A stretch of 64,000 nucleotides of DNA from Sequoia sempervirens. Taxonomy: Eukaryota > Streptophyta > Pinopsida > Cupressales > Cupressaceae. The position numbers were made by a program, and so were the translations under genes. Within the stretch, counting starts at the first letter, position 1; each line of letters starts with the position of its first letter. The stretch lies in assembly GCA_007258455.2 (NCBI GenBank), contig VDFB02252616.1, forward strand, positions 123,983,760 through 124,047,759, in the 5' to 3' direction. A model generated the notes under the pieces. The model was not told the origin of the DNA. It did not search any database and saw nothing but the letters and a program-made list of their open reading frames with translations. Positions 1 to 10,456 of the stretch are shown piece after piece.

Positions 1-540
1 AAAATTCATAATTGTGACTATACTAATATAAGTTAAACAATTTACAATATAAATGTACTTGTCCCTAATCTACGATGCCCGATAGTGGAGGAGTGCTCAA
101 CAACCCCTTGGGTGGAATTAACGTGGAAGCCGATTGACTCACCTCAACCAACATAAATATTTTAAACATATATGTGATTCAATTATAAATTTAAAACTCA
201 AGTTAAAAATCATTTAATATATAATTTAAAAAATTGAAATCAATATACCCTATAAGGGTTGCTAAGTAGGACTAGTGTTGATGTATGTACTCGTGGAGCA
301 AATGATTGCCCCATCATTAGTGTCATATGTACAACAAACAGTTTGATTGTTAAAATTTATTGAAATTTTTTCTTTGATATATACATTCATCAAAAAATTT
401 ATAAAATGAATGTGTGGATGCATATGTATACATGTGTCACAATGTCCTCAGGGTGATGGTTTGCTATAAGAAATTCTACAAATGAATTGATGCGACCAAA
501 TGAACCACTAGAATCTCCACGTCCACCCAAACTATGTATG
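1..540. other. AT-rich flank, no gene seen
   Basis: I see no open frame or RNA gene here. The stretch lies 3' of the minus-strand pseudogene that follows and could hold more of that element, but no exon could be read with confidence. Confidence 0.4.
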
Positions 541-542
541 GC

Positions 543-1476
543 CTAATTAGGTCCATAACATAATTGATGGAAACTAGTATGTACATTTGGGATGAGCCTC
601 AACACTCCTGGAGTGTTACTTAGACCAACTCCATAAAACACTCCTCCATCATCATCATCTCTATGCTCCCTACCCACTATCATAGAAGCATGTTGATCAA
701 GGTCTCCTATGAGTGTACAAAGGGATCCTAATGTCGAGACCACAACTCGATGATGCATAGGTGCGGGAATGGGAGGAGCAGGAGTAGAAACAAGGGGTTG
801 CACATGCACGAGGTGTTGGGGATCAACCCTTGCCCCTAACCTCTATTGTGGAATGCCGCCACCAACACCCTAAAATGATTTAAAATCAAAATAATTGGAA
901 ATTTTCCCCGTAACAAACTCTACATACAATTTCCTCAAAATATCCAATGGGCACTCCCAATTAGCGTGTGGTGGACTATCAAAAACCATATACCATCGAT
1001 CCCAAAAAATGTGCACTCATTTGTGGATGTATGCACCACCTCATGGATATTCTATATTTATTGGGAGGAATGGGCTGTCAAGTAACAGGGTCAAGAAAGT
1101 AGGGGTTTAGGTGGGATTTTGTTATTTTAAGGTCTAAAATTTGTTTATAAGAGAGACCGTCAACATAAAATTGTCTTATCTATTCTCTATCTCGTCAATG
1201 CCTATCTAGATCAAAATCAATGGTCCTAATGGAATCCATAATGTTTTACATTGGAGATGCAAAACATCTGATGTGTGGTGGAATCAATGCTTGACTCTGG
1301 ATTGCATTGATTTGATTTTGTATGGATGCAACCTAATTATTTATGTGTGCTCACAAGTGAGCCTCATCAGATTAAATAGGTGTTGGAGGTGGCATATTAG
1401 GTTGAGTGGGTGGAAGGGGAGGTGAAGGTGGCTAAGGTGGTGGATTGATGATATCATCAATGTTAAAATCATCCAT
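543..1476 (-). pseudogene. Uncharacterised transposon-type gene, copy 1
   Basis: Read on the minus strand from an ATG at 1476. A proline-rich N-terminus (IINPPP, PPSPPLPP) is followed by a segment containing YKQILDLKITKSHL. After a frame change come DRWYMVFDSPPH, LRKLYVEF and a GVGGG stretch, and the last open piece (543-809) ends in a stop. The plus-strand gene at 19.7-22.3 kb has matching blocks in the same order: YKDVKYLKITKSDL, DRWYMVFDYPL, LKKLYSEF and GRGGG. That shared order shows both derive from one protein family. Several stops and frame changes make this copy non-functional. I do not recognise the family. Its repetition among transposons and its proline-rich start suggest a DNA-transposon accessory protein or a transduplicated host gene. 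Confidence 0.5.
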
Positions 1477-1790
1477 GATATGAGATATAAGTGTGCACCT
1501 GCATTAAATTATATAAAATTAACATACAAACTTTAAAAATTACAAGAAATAGTTATTTGAAACACACATGCAAATTTGTTTAAATAGGATGTGCATATAT
1601 ATACATACACATACATATATATTGATTAACTTGAGCATGTGCATAAAAAATTCAAAATTTAACATGCACATACATTTAAAATAAAAAATACGATGCATAA
1701 TTTGCATGCATACATCATTAAACTAAACAATGTACATACATGAGAAATCATGATCTAGTAGATAGTCATAAAATATATACTATTATAAAT
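1477..1790. other. Spacer between two pseudogene copies
   Basis: AT-rich with short TATA-type runs near 1605-1625. No coding or RNA feature could be supported. Confidence 0.4.
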
Positions 1791-1955
1791 TCATCATTAT
1801 AAGTTCATAAATTCCACCAAATTCATAAATTCATGTCACTAAAAATATCCATCTATAACCAAAATCATAAATTCAAGTCACTAAAAATATCCATCCAACC
1901 AAATTTATAAATTCATCACACAAAATATCCATCGAACCAAATTCATAAATTCATA
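1791..1955. repeat. Short tandem repeat, about 45-50 bp unit
   Basis: About four imperfect copies of a unit that combines ATTCATAAATTCA with AAAATATCCATC and AACCAAA. The units follow each other directly and differ by small indels. No coding potential. The repeat sits in the 3' flank of the pseudogene at 1,980-2,356. Confidence 0.55.
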
Positions 1956-1979
1956 ACTATTTAAGATGATTTTCATAAT

Positions 1980-2356
1980 TTAGAAACTATTGTGGCTCTC
2001 TACTGCATCCCTTCATTTCTTTACATTTTCCTTTTCAAAATTAGACGTTATCCTCTCCTCTAGCCATTGTCGATGCTCATCTAAGATCCCATCCATAGCC
2101 CTAACAACATCAACAACATTTTGCATCCTAAATGCAAACATCCTCATAGGTGGTGTGACACATTCTTAATTTTCAATAATGCTGATTTGATCTTGGATGG
2201 TTCTAACATTGGCATTGATTCATGCTTGCAAATGAGCACCATTGATTTCAAGTGGTGGAGGTGGGGGGTTATGAGTGGAGTGGGTGGAGGTGGAGGTGAA
2301 GCTGGTGGAGATGGATGGCGTGGAGGTGGATTGCAAATATTATTGAATCGATCCAT
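1980..2356 (-). pseudogene. Uncharacterised transposon-type gene, copy 2 (5' part)
   Basis: Starts at an ATG at 2356 and encodes a proline-rich N-terminus (PPPRHPSPPASPPPPPTP). After a one-base frame change it continues as a helical segment (INANVRTIQDQISIIEN, then FRMQNVVDVVRAMDG and WLEERITSNFEKENVKK), interrupted by at least three stops. The combination of proline-rich start and following helical segment matches the copy ending at 1476, so both appear to be 5' parts of the same gene type in the same orientation. The helical region may be a coiled coil. The rest of the gene is not visible downstream of this copy. Confidence 0.4.
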
Positions 2357-2559
2357 GTGATATCTCTAAGATATGAGTGAACCTACATTAGATTTGTAAT
2401 TTCAAAATGTAAGATACATGTTTAGGAAATACCCTTAAACCATTCAATATAAATGGCCTAATTGAATACAAATGATAAAATATGTAAGCCTCATTTATGT
2501 CTAAGGCTTGTTACTTGAATGAAAATACAATTAACTATTCATATAGGATAATTTATGAA

Positions 2560-4260
2560 TGTTACAGGGTTTATGGTTTAGAGTTTAGGATTTAGGTTTT
2601 AGGGTAATAGGATGGCTTAAGGGGATCTATGTAGTAAGTTCCTAGTACAAAATTACATGGCTTTTAAGCGAATAAAATTTGGTGAAGATTCCCAAGGAAA
2701 CCAAATTTTGTTAAGGTCTGAGGCAACTTCACCAAATTTTATTCACTTGATCCATGTCATTTTTTCCTAGGAACTTACAAGATATAGATCCCCTTAATCC
2801 ATCCTATCACCCTAAGCCATAAATTAATCAACCTAGATCATGAAATATCATTCATATTATAATCTTGCATGATCTTATTATTATTAAATTTGGTTGCCTT
2901 GGGCAACTTCTCCAAATTTTGAGAACTTATTTGATCCCCTTTAGAAATGTCATATTAGGACACATTAAGACATCCTAAAGTATGGATTAATGGGATCTAT
3001 GTAGTAAGGTCCTAGGCATAGATTTCATTAAGTGAAGATGCCTAAGGAAACCGAATTTCATTAAGGTCCTAGGCAACTTCACGAAATTTTATTCACTTGA
3101 GTCTTGTCAGTTTGAACTAAGACCTTACTAGACATAGATCCCCTTAAGCCATCCTATCACCCTAAAGGTCATAAACTGATCAACCTAGATCATGATTTAT
3201 CTCATTCATATTATAATCTTGCATGATCTTATTATTGTTAAATTTGGTTTCCTTGGGCAACTTCACCAAATTTTGAGAACTTATTTGATCCCCTTAAGAA
3301 ATGTCATATTAGGACCCCTTAAGAAATCAATTTATGGTTTAGGGTGATAGGATGGCTTAAGGGGATCTATGTCTAGTGAGGTCCTAGGACAAAATGACCT
3401 GGCTCAAGTGAATAAAATTTGGTGAAGTTTCCCAAGGAAACCAAATTTCATTAAGAGCCTAAGAAAAAATGATGGCTTTAGGGTTTAGGGTAATAGGATA
3501 GCTTAAGAGGATCTATGTAGAAGATCCTATGACAAAATTACATGGCTTAAGGGAATAAAATTTGGAGTTGCCTAAGGCAACCAAATTTCATTTTAAGGTC
3601 CTAGGACAAAATGAATGCTTTAGTGTTTAGGGTTTAGGGAACTTAGGGTGAACTTTTGGTGTCCCTTGGAATATAATGTACTTGCAAGTTAGTGAAGAAC
3701 ATTTTCTTGTGGAATAGTTGATTGAGATAGCTCTTGTTTCAACTAACCAACCAACCTAGATCATGAAATCTCATTCATATTATAATCTTGCACGATCTTA
3801 TTATTGTTAAATTTCGTTGCAATGTGCAACTTCAACAAATTTTGAGAACTTCTTTGATCCCCTTAAGAAATTCCATATTAGCACCCCTTAAGATATCAAT
3901 TTATGATTTATGGTGATAGGATGGCTTAAGGGGATCTATTTCTAGTGAAGTCCTAGGACAAAATGACGTGGATTAAGTGAATAAAAGTTGGTGATGTTGC
4001 TCAAGGAAACCAAATTTCATTAAGGGCCTAGGAAAAAATGATGGCTTTAGGGTAATAGGATGGCTTAAGGGGATCTATCTAGTAAGGTCCTATGACAAAA
4101 TGACATGGCTTGAGGGAATAAAATTTGGTGGAGTTTCCTAAGGCAACCAAATTTAATTTTAAGGTCCTAGGACAAAATGAATTATTTAGTGTTAAGAGTT
4201 TAGATTTTAGAGTTTAGGGTTTAGGGTTTAGGGAACTTAGGGTGAAGTTTGGGTGGCCCT
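2560..4260. repeat. Fold-back repeat block with telomere-like tracts
   Basis: A unit of about 100 bp appears repeatedly in both orientations. Its landmarks are GATAGGATGGCTTAAGGGGA, AAGGTCCTAGGACAAAATGA, AATAAAATTTGGTGAAG and AAGGAAACCAAATTTCATT. At 2578-2690 and 2722-2827 two units face each other across a spacer of about 30 bp, giving a long imperfect hairpin. A second facing pair lies at about 2985-3180. Further direct copies start near 3340, 3480, 3910 and 4045. Runs of TTTAGGG-type repeats punctuate the block (2575-2610, 3610-3640, 4205-4240). No protein is encoded. It may be decayed fold-back transposons or subtelomere-derived DNA. Confidence 0.65.
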
Positions 4261-5795
4261 TGAAATAATGGACTTGCAAGTTAGCGCCTAGGTTATGAAT
4301 ATTTTTGATTTTATGAATAGATTGACTATTTTTGTAATAGAAACACATAATTATGTATTATTAAGATTGAGTGTGATGTATATTTTAACTAGATATTTTT
4401 TAATTGAATATAAGATTATTTTATTTAACATGTTTTCATTAATATTTCCCACTTAAATGAATTTTATGATATAAAATGTATAATATAAAATTAGTTAATG
4501 TTGAATCAAGCATTTTATTTTTGATTGTTTGGAATTAAAAGAACCTAAAAGAAAGAAACAAAAAGTATTTAGATTCTTTTAGTGTCTAGGTAACTTGTGC
4601 AAATTGAGATTTTAGACTAAACTAGAAGCCTAATTAACAAGTAATTGACTAGAATGAGGGTTAAGATTGTCAAAAGACAACAAACAACACATGCAAACAA
4701 GAAATGGAAACAAGGCATGACTAAGAGAAATCAAAACATAAAATAAAAATGAATGGTGAATATTATCTAATTAAGTGACAATTTGAAATGGATTGTACAC
4801 TTGGATTTATGAATTTTCTAACTAAATTTGAAAACAAACATTGATAAAATTTATGAATTGTAACTATTCTTTAACATATTGTTTTCTAATCTAATTATAA
4901 TTTAACATTGAAACTAAAGTTTAACATATTGTTTTCTCCATACAATGCAAATGAAATTTAAAACATTTAAGCAATACAAATGAATTTTCCTCAGCGGGTG
5001 ATCCCACAATAGTGGTTTACAATTTCTAGCCAAACTGGACACTGAAATTATTATTTTTAACTAAATCTTCACATTTGGGTAGCTAGAGCGGCTAAACCAT
5101 GGAGAATTTGAAGATAATGCAAACTAGAGTCTCATTAAATTTTTTCTGTAGATTCTAAAAATATTTTTTTCAAAATTTTTGGAATCAGTTTACACTTCTT
5201 TTTCCATCTCCAACGAAAACTAGTTTTTTTCAAAAAACAACATTTTTAAAAAGTGACGCAGACAATATAACACATAATGTTTTTTCCATGAAGGATAAAA
5301 TTCTAGTTCTTTCGAATTTAGATTCATAACTCTGATATCTAGTGCTTCCACTTGGTTAGATAGTTTTTTATTGAATATTTTTTCTTTAATCAAGTTTTGA
5401 AGTCAAACCAATTACATTTCAGACATAGCGCGACGATATAATGCATAAATTTTTTTGTATATATCGAAATTCTTTTTTTTTTTGGGTTAGATTAAGGACT
5501 TCAATATCTAGTGCACTCATATTTTTCAAATTTTTGTTTTCATAATATGCTATTTTTCCACATGTGCAAAACATAGACCTTCATTTTTGATGAAAAACCT
5601 ATGTTTAATAAAACTAAAAAAACAAATACATAATAAAACCAAAACATATTAAGATTATATTCGTTGGATAGCTTGTTCCGAGGACTACCTGATTCCAGTT
5701 GGGTTTGTGAAGATTCATCCATTTTCATCATTAACCCAAGCGCCAAAGTGCCAAAATTCAGGGTTTTTTTGTGTCTCAGAGGAGGGATGAGGAAT
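4261..5795. other. AT-rich intergenic DNA, nothing recognised
   Basis: Long T- and A-runs and no convincing open frame. Open stretches near 5540-5857 overlap the dyad cluster on both strands and look non-coding. Confidence 0.5.
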
Positions 5796-5796
5796 A

Positions 5797-5973
5797 AGGG
5801 GGGTTCGAATGAACCCCCAGGGGTTCGCTCGAACCAGGGTTCATTCAAACCCCCCATTTATAAGGGTTTTTGTTGGAATTTTTGGTGGGAAAGTATTAAA
5901 AGGGTTCACCTGAACCTAGGTTCTAGTGAACCCTTAATGGGTTGGGTCGAACTAGTATGTTCGTACGAACCCC
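5797..5973. repeat. Cluster of six short dyads (GGTTC-GAACC type)
   Basis: Six small inverted repeats follow each other: 5799-5818 (GGGGGTTC/GAACCCCC), 5822-5835 (GGTTCG/CGAACC), about 5838-5856, 5901-5917, 5918-5935 and 5959-5970 (GTTCGTACGAAC). The arms are kept while the central 2-4 bases differ. The function is unknown. Confidence 0.6.
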
Positions 5974-6065
5974 TAAAATAAATATTTTTTCCATGCATTC
6001 ATTTTCTGTGAGTTTCCCTTCCTCACTTCAATTGTAAACCACTATTGTGGCTTCACTACAGCTCG

Positions 6066-6350
6066 AAATTAGGGTTTTCAAAATCAAAATGATTTTTTCG
6101 ATTTCAATTTAGGGTTTTAGCAATTTTTTTGTTTTAATTCAATTTAGGGCTTCAATCTAAGCAATTAGGGTTTTTAATGCAATTTTTTTGGTTCATTTCA
6201 AACTAGGGTTTCAAATCCAATTTTTTTTGTTTGATTTGTATTCAAGGTTTCAAAAAGCTTAATTAGGGTTGCCAAATGCAATTTTTTAGTTTCAGTAGGG
6301 TTTTCAAATATAATTTTTGGTTGATTAAAAAATTTAGGTTTCAAAGCTAA
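6066..6350. repeat. Degenerate tandem repeat with TTAGGG-like phase
   Basis: About eight units of 20-45 bp. Each begins TTTAGGGTTT or a close variant and continues TCAAATGCAATTTTTTT. Unit length varies mainly through the T-run. It lies directly beside the retrotransposon insertion site at 6373-6377 and has no coding potential. Confidence 0.55.
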
Positions 6351-6377
6351 TTTATTTCTAAAAGAAGCGAGGTGCAT

Positions 6378-9300
6378 TGTAGCATCGTCGGTACAAGTGA
6401 GAACACACACATAACACGAATAATTTTTTTTTTTAAATAATAAAAGTAACATGTAACAACATTAAACCAAAATCACATAGCATAACACATAACATTAATA
6501 CACTTGGTTCTCTAGGGCACGCGAGGTTACATTGCAACCACAAAACAAAATAAAGATAATGAAAACAACTTAACCATTTAATTTATGAAAACCATATACA
6601 ATGATACCACTGATAGCCATGATGCAAGTATGATAACATCGCATAATTACATCCATGATAAACCTTTTAACAAGATCCAAATCAAACCTAACTATTACAT
6701 TACAATTTTCTTTGATACATGAATTACATTGAATTTCCCAACATGGGGATTGATACAAGAATAATGAATATGAAGTACAACTGATCACTGGAACATCTGC
6801 ACTGTGGAAAGCTGAGAAGACAAGACGCTGATGGGGAACCCAACGGGTGCGGAGCACGTTCCACCCAACCATGTGAATTACAAGTAACTCACCCCCCGTG
6901 CTCAGAGGTGACGAGGAAGTGAACCCGACCATGAATGTCAACCGACTCAACCACAATATGATATAAAGCAAGTACAACTCAAAGCTTACAATGAACAACC
7001 ATCAAATTGCACAAATCACATGACAAGATTAAGCCAAGAACTCATCACGATAACATGAAGTACTATCACTTAACAATCAAGAATCAATTCACAAGAATTC
7101 AAAGAAACATCATAAGGAGATAACATCCAGAGGCAACAACACAAAGCAACAAGGGTATCAAGTGGAGAGTGTCATCGCATCGCTCTCATGGGATTCTCCT
7201 GGCCCTTCCTCCAACTGAGGCGCCGGCACCCATCTATGGATCTCCTCGCCCTTCCTCCTAATTGAGGCACCGGCACCATAGGGTAGCTGATGCGGAGCCA
7301 ATAGTCTCTCGTGAAGACGAGACTATGACTATGCCGACCACAGCCTTCTCAGTCTATCACTAGTCTAAGGTAGCCCTAATGCATAGCCGAGGAATCCAAA
7401 GTTTTATTATCTTGTGTGTTTAAACTACCCAACCCCCTAAATCTATTGTTTAGGTTATCACTTGTTTACTACTCTTTCGTGGGTTATCCTGGCCCTTCCT
7501 CATCCGAGGCGTCGGCGCCCACGAGGAGCCACTCTCCCACCTATGACCCCTAACAAATCTCAAGTAGGCAAGGGTTGGATCAAATCATAAAAACATAATA
7601 CTCGAATCCACACATGCGAGGTATTATTCCTCTCGCGACAATCCATCACAAACTATTAGAAGAAAATGTCCAACCCTTCCAAGCACAAATTACAAAGCTT
7701 CGAAACTAAAGGTATAACCAAGACGAAGACAACTTCAACAATAAACATGCCTCTGGACTAAGGTTAAAATACGATAGGGTTCCCACGGGTCAACACAAAG
7801 CTATAAAGAAAAACATATGACATAACAGGAAAATTCGCATCACAATTTACAAGGTTGCAACAGTAAGTTTGTTTTGCATTCTCAATTATGTCACTAAAAT
7901 GATTGCCTCAATAAAGTCCACAATTACAACTAAAAGCTAATTCTAGTCAAAATATTTATTTAATCAAAGTAATAATTAACATTGCCCTTTTAAAATATAT
8001 CAAACAAAATTACCCAAATAGGAACAAAGTTAAACATTTAGAACCACTATAAGGTTACATTCTTACAATACAATAAATTAACATTAAACATAAAATAATC
8101 ATAATTCCATTTTTAAATAATTACTACCAAATAAAATAATTATAATATCACCCTTTTTTTTATAATAAAATAAAATTACATTACAATTATTATTATTATT
8201 ATTTTTTTTTTTAAAAAAATACATATAAAAAAAAATTATAAATAAATAAATAAATAAATATAAATATAAATATATATATATATATATTTATATTTAAATA
8301 AATAATAAACAAAATCCAAAAAAACAAACATTCATATTAATACCCCTATAGTAGCCATAGGCTAGCTCAGCGGTCTTATTGTTGTCAGCGTGGCGATCAT
8401 AAGGCTAACATACGGTGATCTTTAAGACTCTTTGTGGGCGATGTGTGCGTGAGGCGGGGCGGGGAGTGCGGCCTCGTGAATCACCATCCCACCATTCACT
8501 TTTTTTTTTTTAATTAATTTTTTTTTTCTTTTTAAAACGAAACGAATCTATGATAAAAAAATTCGGGTATAAACAAAACGAAAATACATTTAACAATTTG
8601 ATTTTATTTTTTTTTGTAAAAAGAAAATTTAAATCCCAAGCAACAGGAATATCTCGTTCGTTTTCTGGGAAACTCAAAATTCGTCTGGTACGGCCGACGC
8701 ATGATTAACTAACAATGTACATCCTATATATATATATGTATGTATTTATTTATTTATTTTAAAACCCTGAGAAAAAAAGTACAGAAGATAAATGTAATAT
8801 TTATACATATAAATATATATATATATATGCATGAAAGAATATATATATATATTATGTGTATATACTCATTTGCATTAAAACCCAGAGAGTGAATACAGAA
8901 AACAAATAAGTCCATCATAATTTTTAACATATTGAGAAAACCCCAAATTTTATTTTCTTCCATTTCTGAATCATTTTTCTTTTCTAAAAACCTATTTTGA
9001 TAAATGGTATGTTTCAGAAGGTCGGGGTTCTTGATTTGACAAAATTTAAATAGTTTAATTTCTATGATTTTGTTTGTTTTCTAATCTAATAATTTGCTCT
9101 AGTTTCAGTTTTCAACAGAAGTTCTCTATGTTCACAAAAATTATTTTAATAAGATCTATTTTTCTTTTCAGAAACAAACAAAGAATAGAAAGGGTACGAG
9201 AAGAAAGACTACGAGAGGAACCTGGAGTCCAACGCAAATTTGAAGATGCTTGCTTGACTCTGATGCCCTCGAGCTTGATTTCCAATTCTTAGTCCAGAAC

Positions 9301-10434
9301 GAACTCACAATCCCTTGAGCAACTTCAACTTTCTGATCTTCTCTGTGTGTGTGTGAGAACTTCTCCAAAATGCATAATTAAATAAAAATATTGCTCATCT
9401 CTTCAAAGCTCTCCAAAAATCCAAAATTAAAAGAAAATCAATTCTTTAAAACTCGCTTTTTTCCAACTCTCAATTCCTATTGGCTCACACTGTCTTTTTA
9501 TTCTTTTATTGCTTTAATTCTTTTTTGCAACTTTTCTTGCACCTCACATTACATATTTATTTTAAATAAATTATTCACATAATTATCCACCACCAATTTA
9601 ATTAATTAAAATAATTAAGCCATATTTAATATTTAATTATTATTAATTGCAATATAAGATTTTCAAAAATAATTAAAATATTTAAATATTTAAATATCAT
9701 TTACTCCAACATTAAAATAAATAATTTATTTCAATCATAAAGACAAGTCATAACTGTAAATGCCCTCATAAATAAACTAAGACAAAACCCATAACACAAC
9801 AGACAATGACGACAATTACACAAAATCGACTATACCAAACAGATGAGACGACCTGACATCATGGAACGGGAGGACTTCATCGTCACCTCTGTATCAACAT
9901 TTATCCATTGGGTTATTTGGTGCTCGCCCTGTCCTGCCGAAGCAGGTGGAATCGAGACTTATACCTGCAATCCTGCATACAAACGAAGTTGTGTACATGT
10001 GCATATATACATATATATCAAAGCATTAAATCAAGATACTGCATTGTGAGAAGGAATCGCAACATAACAGGGCACTCGCGAACGGGTGATGCTATATTGT
10101 CCTTCGTCACACCTATTCTAACAATTATAACATAATCAATGAATTACATTTCTAACTAACAATCATCTCATAACATATTAAATTAAATCACTGCATCATA
10201 TCATAATTCAGAAAAATCAACTGATATAATCAACCATAATGTCATATAAAGTAATCATGTCCAAAATGAAATAACAACATCATCTAGCATCTAACTAACC
10301 ATATCAAACAATAACAGTGTCATCATAGTATCTGACTAACCACATCAAACAATAACAGTATCATCATAGTATATGAGCATCAAAACAAAACATAACACTA
10401 CTGAGTCCAACTAGCAACCAGGAGGGTTATTACA
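6378..10434 (-). repeat. 3' LTR of the chromovirus (4,057 bp)
   Basis: Runs on plus from TGTAGCATCG to GGGTTATTACA. It matches the 5' LTR closely along its length except for the first 30 bases and a GC-rich segment at about 8340-8480. On plus it carries three copies of a CCTTCCTC...GGCGCCGGC motif (near 7200, 7245 and 7490), AT-rich DNA with a TA run near 8270, and the promoter-like module at 9933-10110. Open frames such as 6570-6998 recur in the other LTR but resemble nothing known and are treated as non-coding. Confidence 0.93.
9933..10110 (-). promoter_or_regulatory. LTR promoter module, copy A: stem-loop, TATA, UUCG hairpin
   Basis: In sense direction (minus) the module starts with a three-tier stem-loop at 10046-10110. 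Its outer arms contain GAAGGA/TCCTTC, its middle arms CAACATA/TATATTG with one mismatch, and its inner arms CACTCG/CGGGTG with one G-T pair. A TATA-rich tract (10002-10019) follows, then a perfect 5-bp hairpin with a TTCG loop at 9933-9946. The same order is seen in the other LTR copies of the window. TATA and transcription-start roles are inferred from position in U3. Confidence 0.6.
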
Positions 10435-10447
10435 TCCTCCCCCCCTT
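10435..10447 (-). other. Polypurine tract of the chromovirus
   Basis: On the minus strand AAGGGGGGGAGGA lies directly beside the start of the 3' LTR. This is the expected position and composition for priming plus-strand DNA synthesis. Confidence 0.85.
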
Positions 10448-10456
10448 AAATCCGGC

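Noticed and set aside
5540..5981. Two 105-codon frames on opposite strands
   Set aside because: They cover the dyad cluster and contain no recognisable domain.
6570..6998. 142-codon open frame in the LTR, repeated at 15575-15877
   Set aside because: It recurs only because the LTR is duplicated, differs by stops between copies and matches no known protein.
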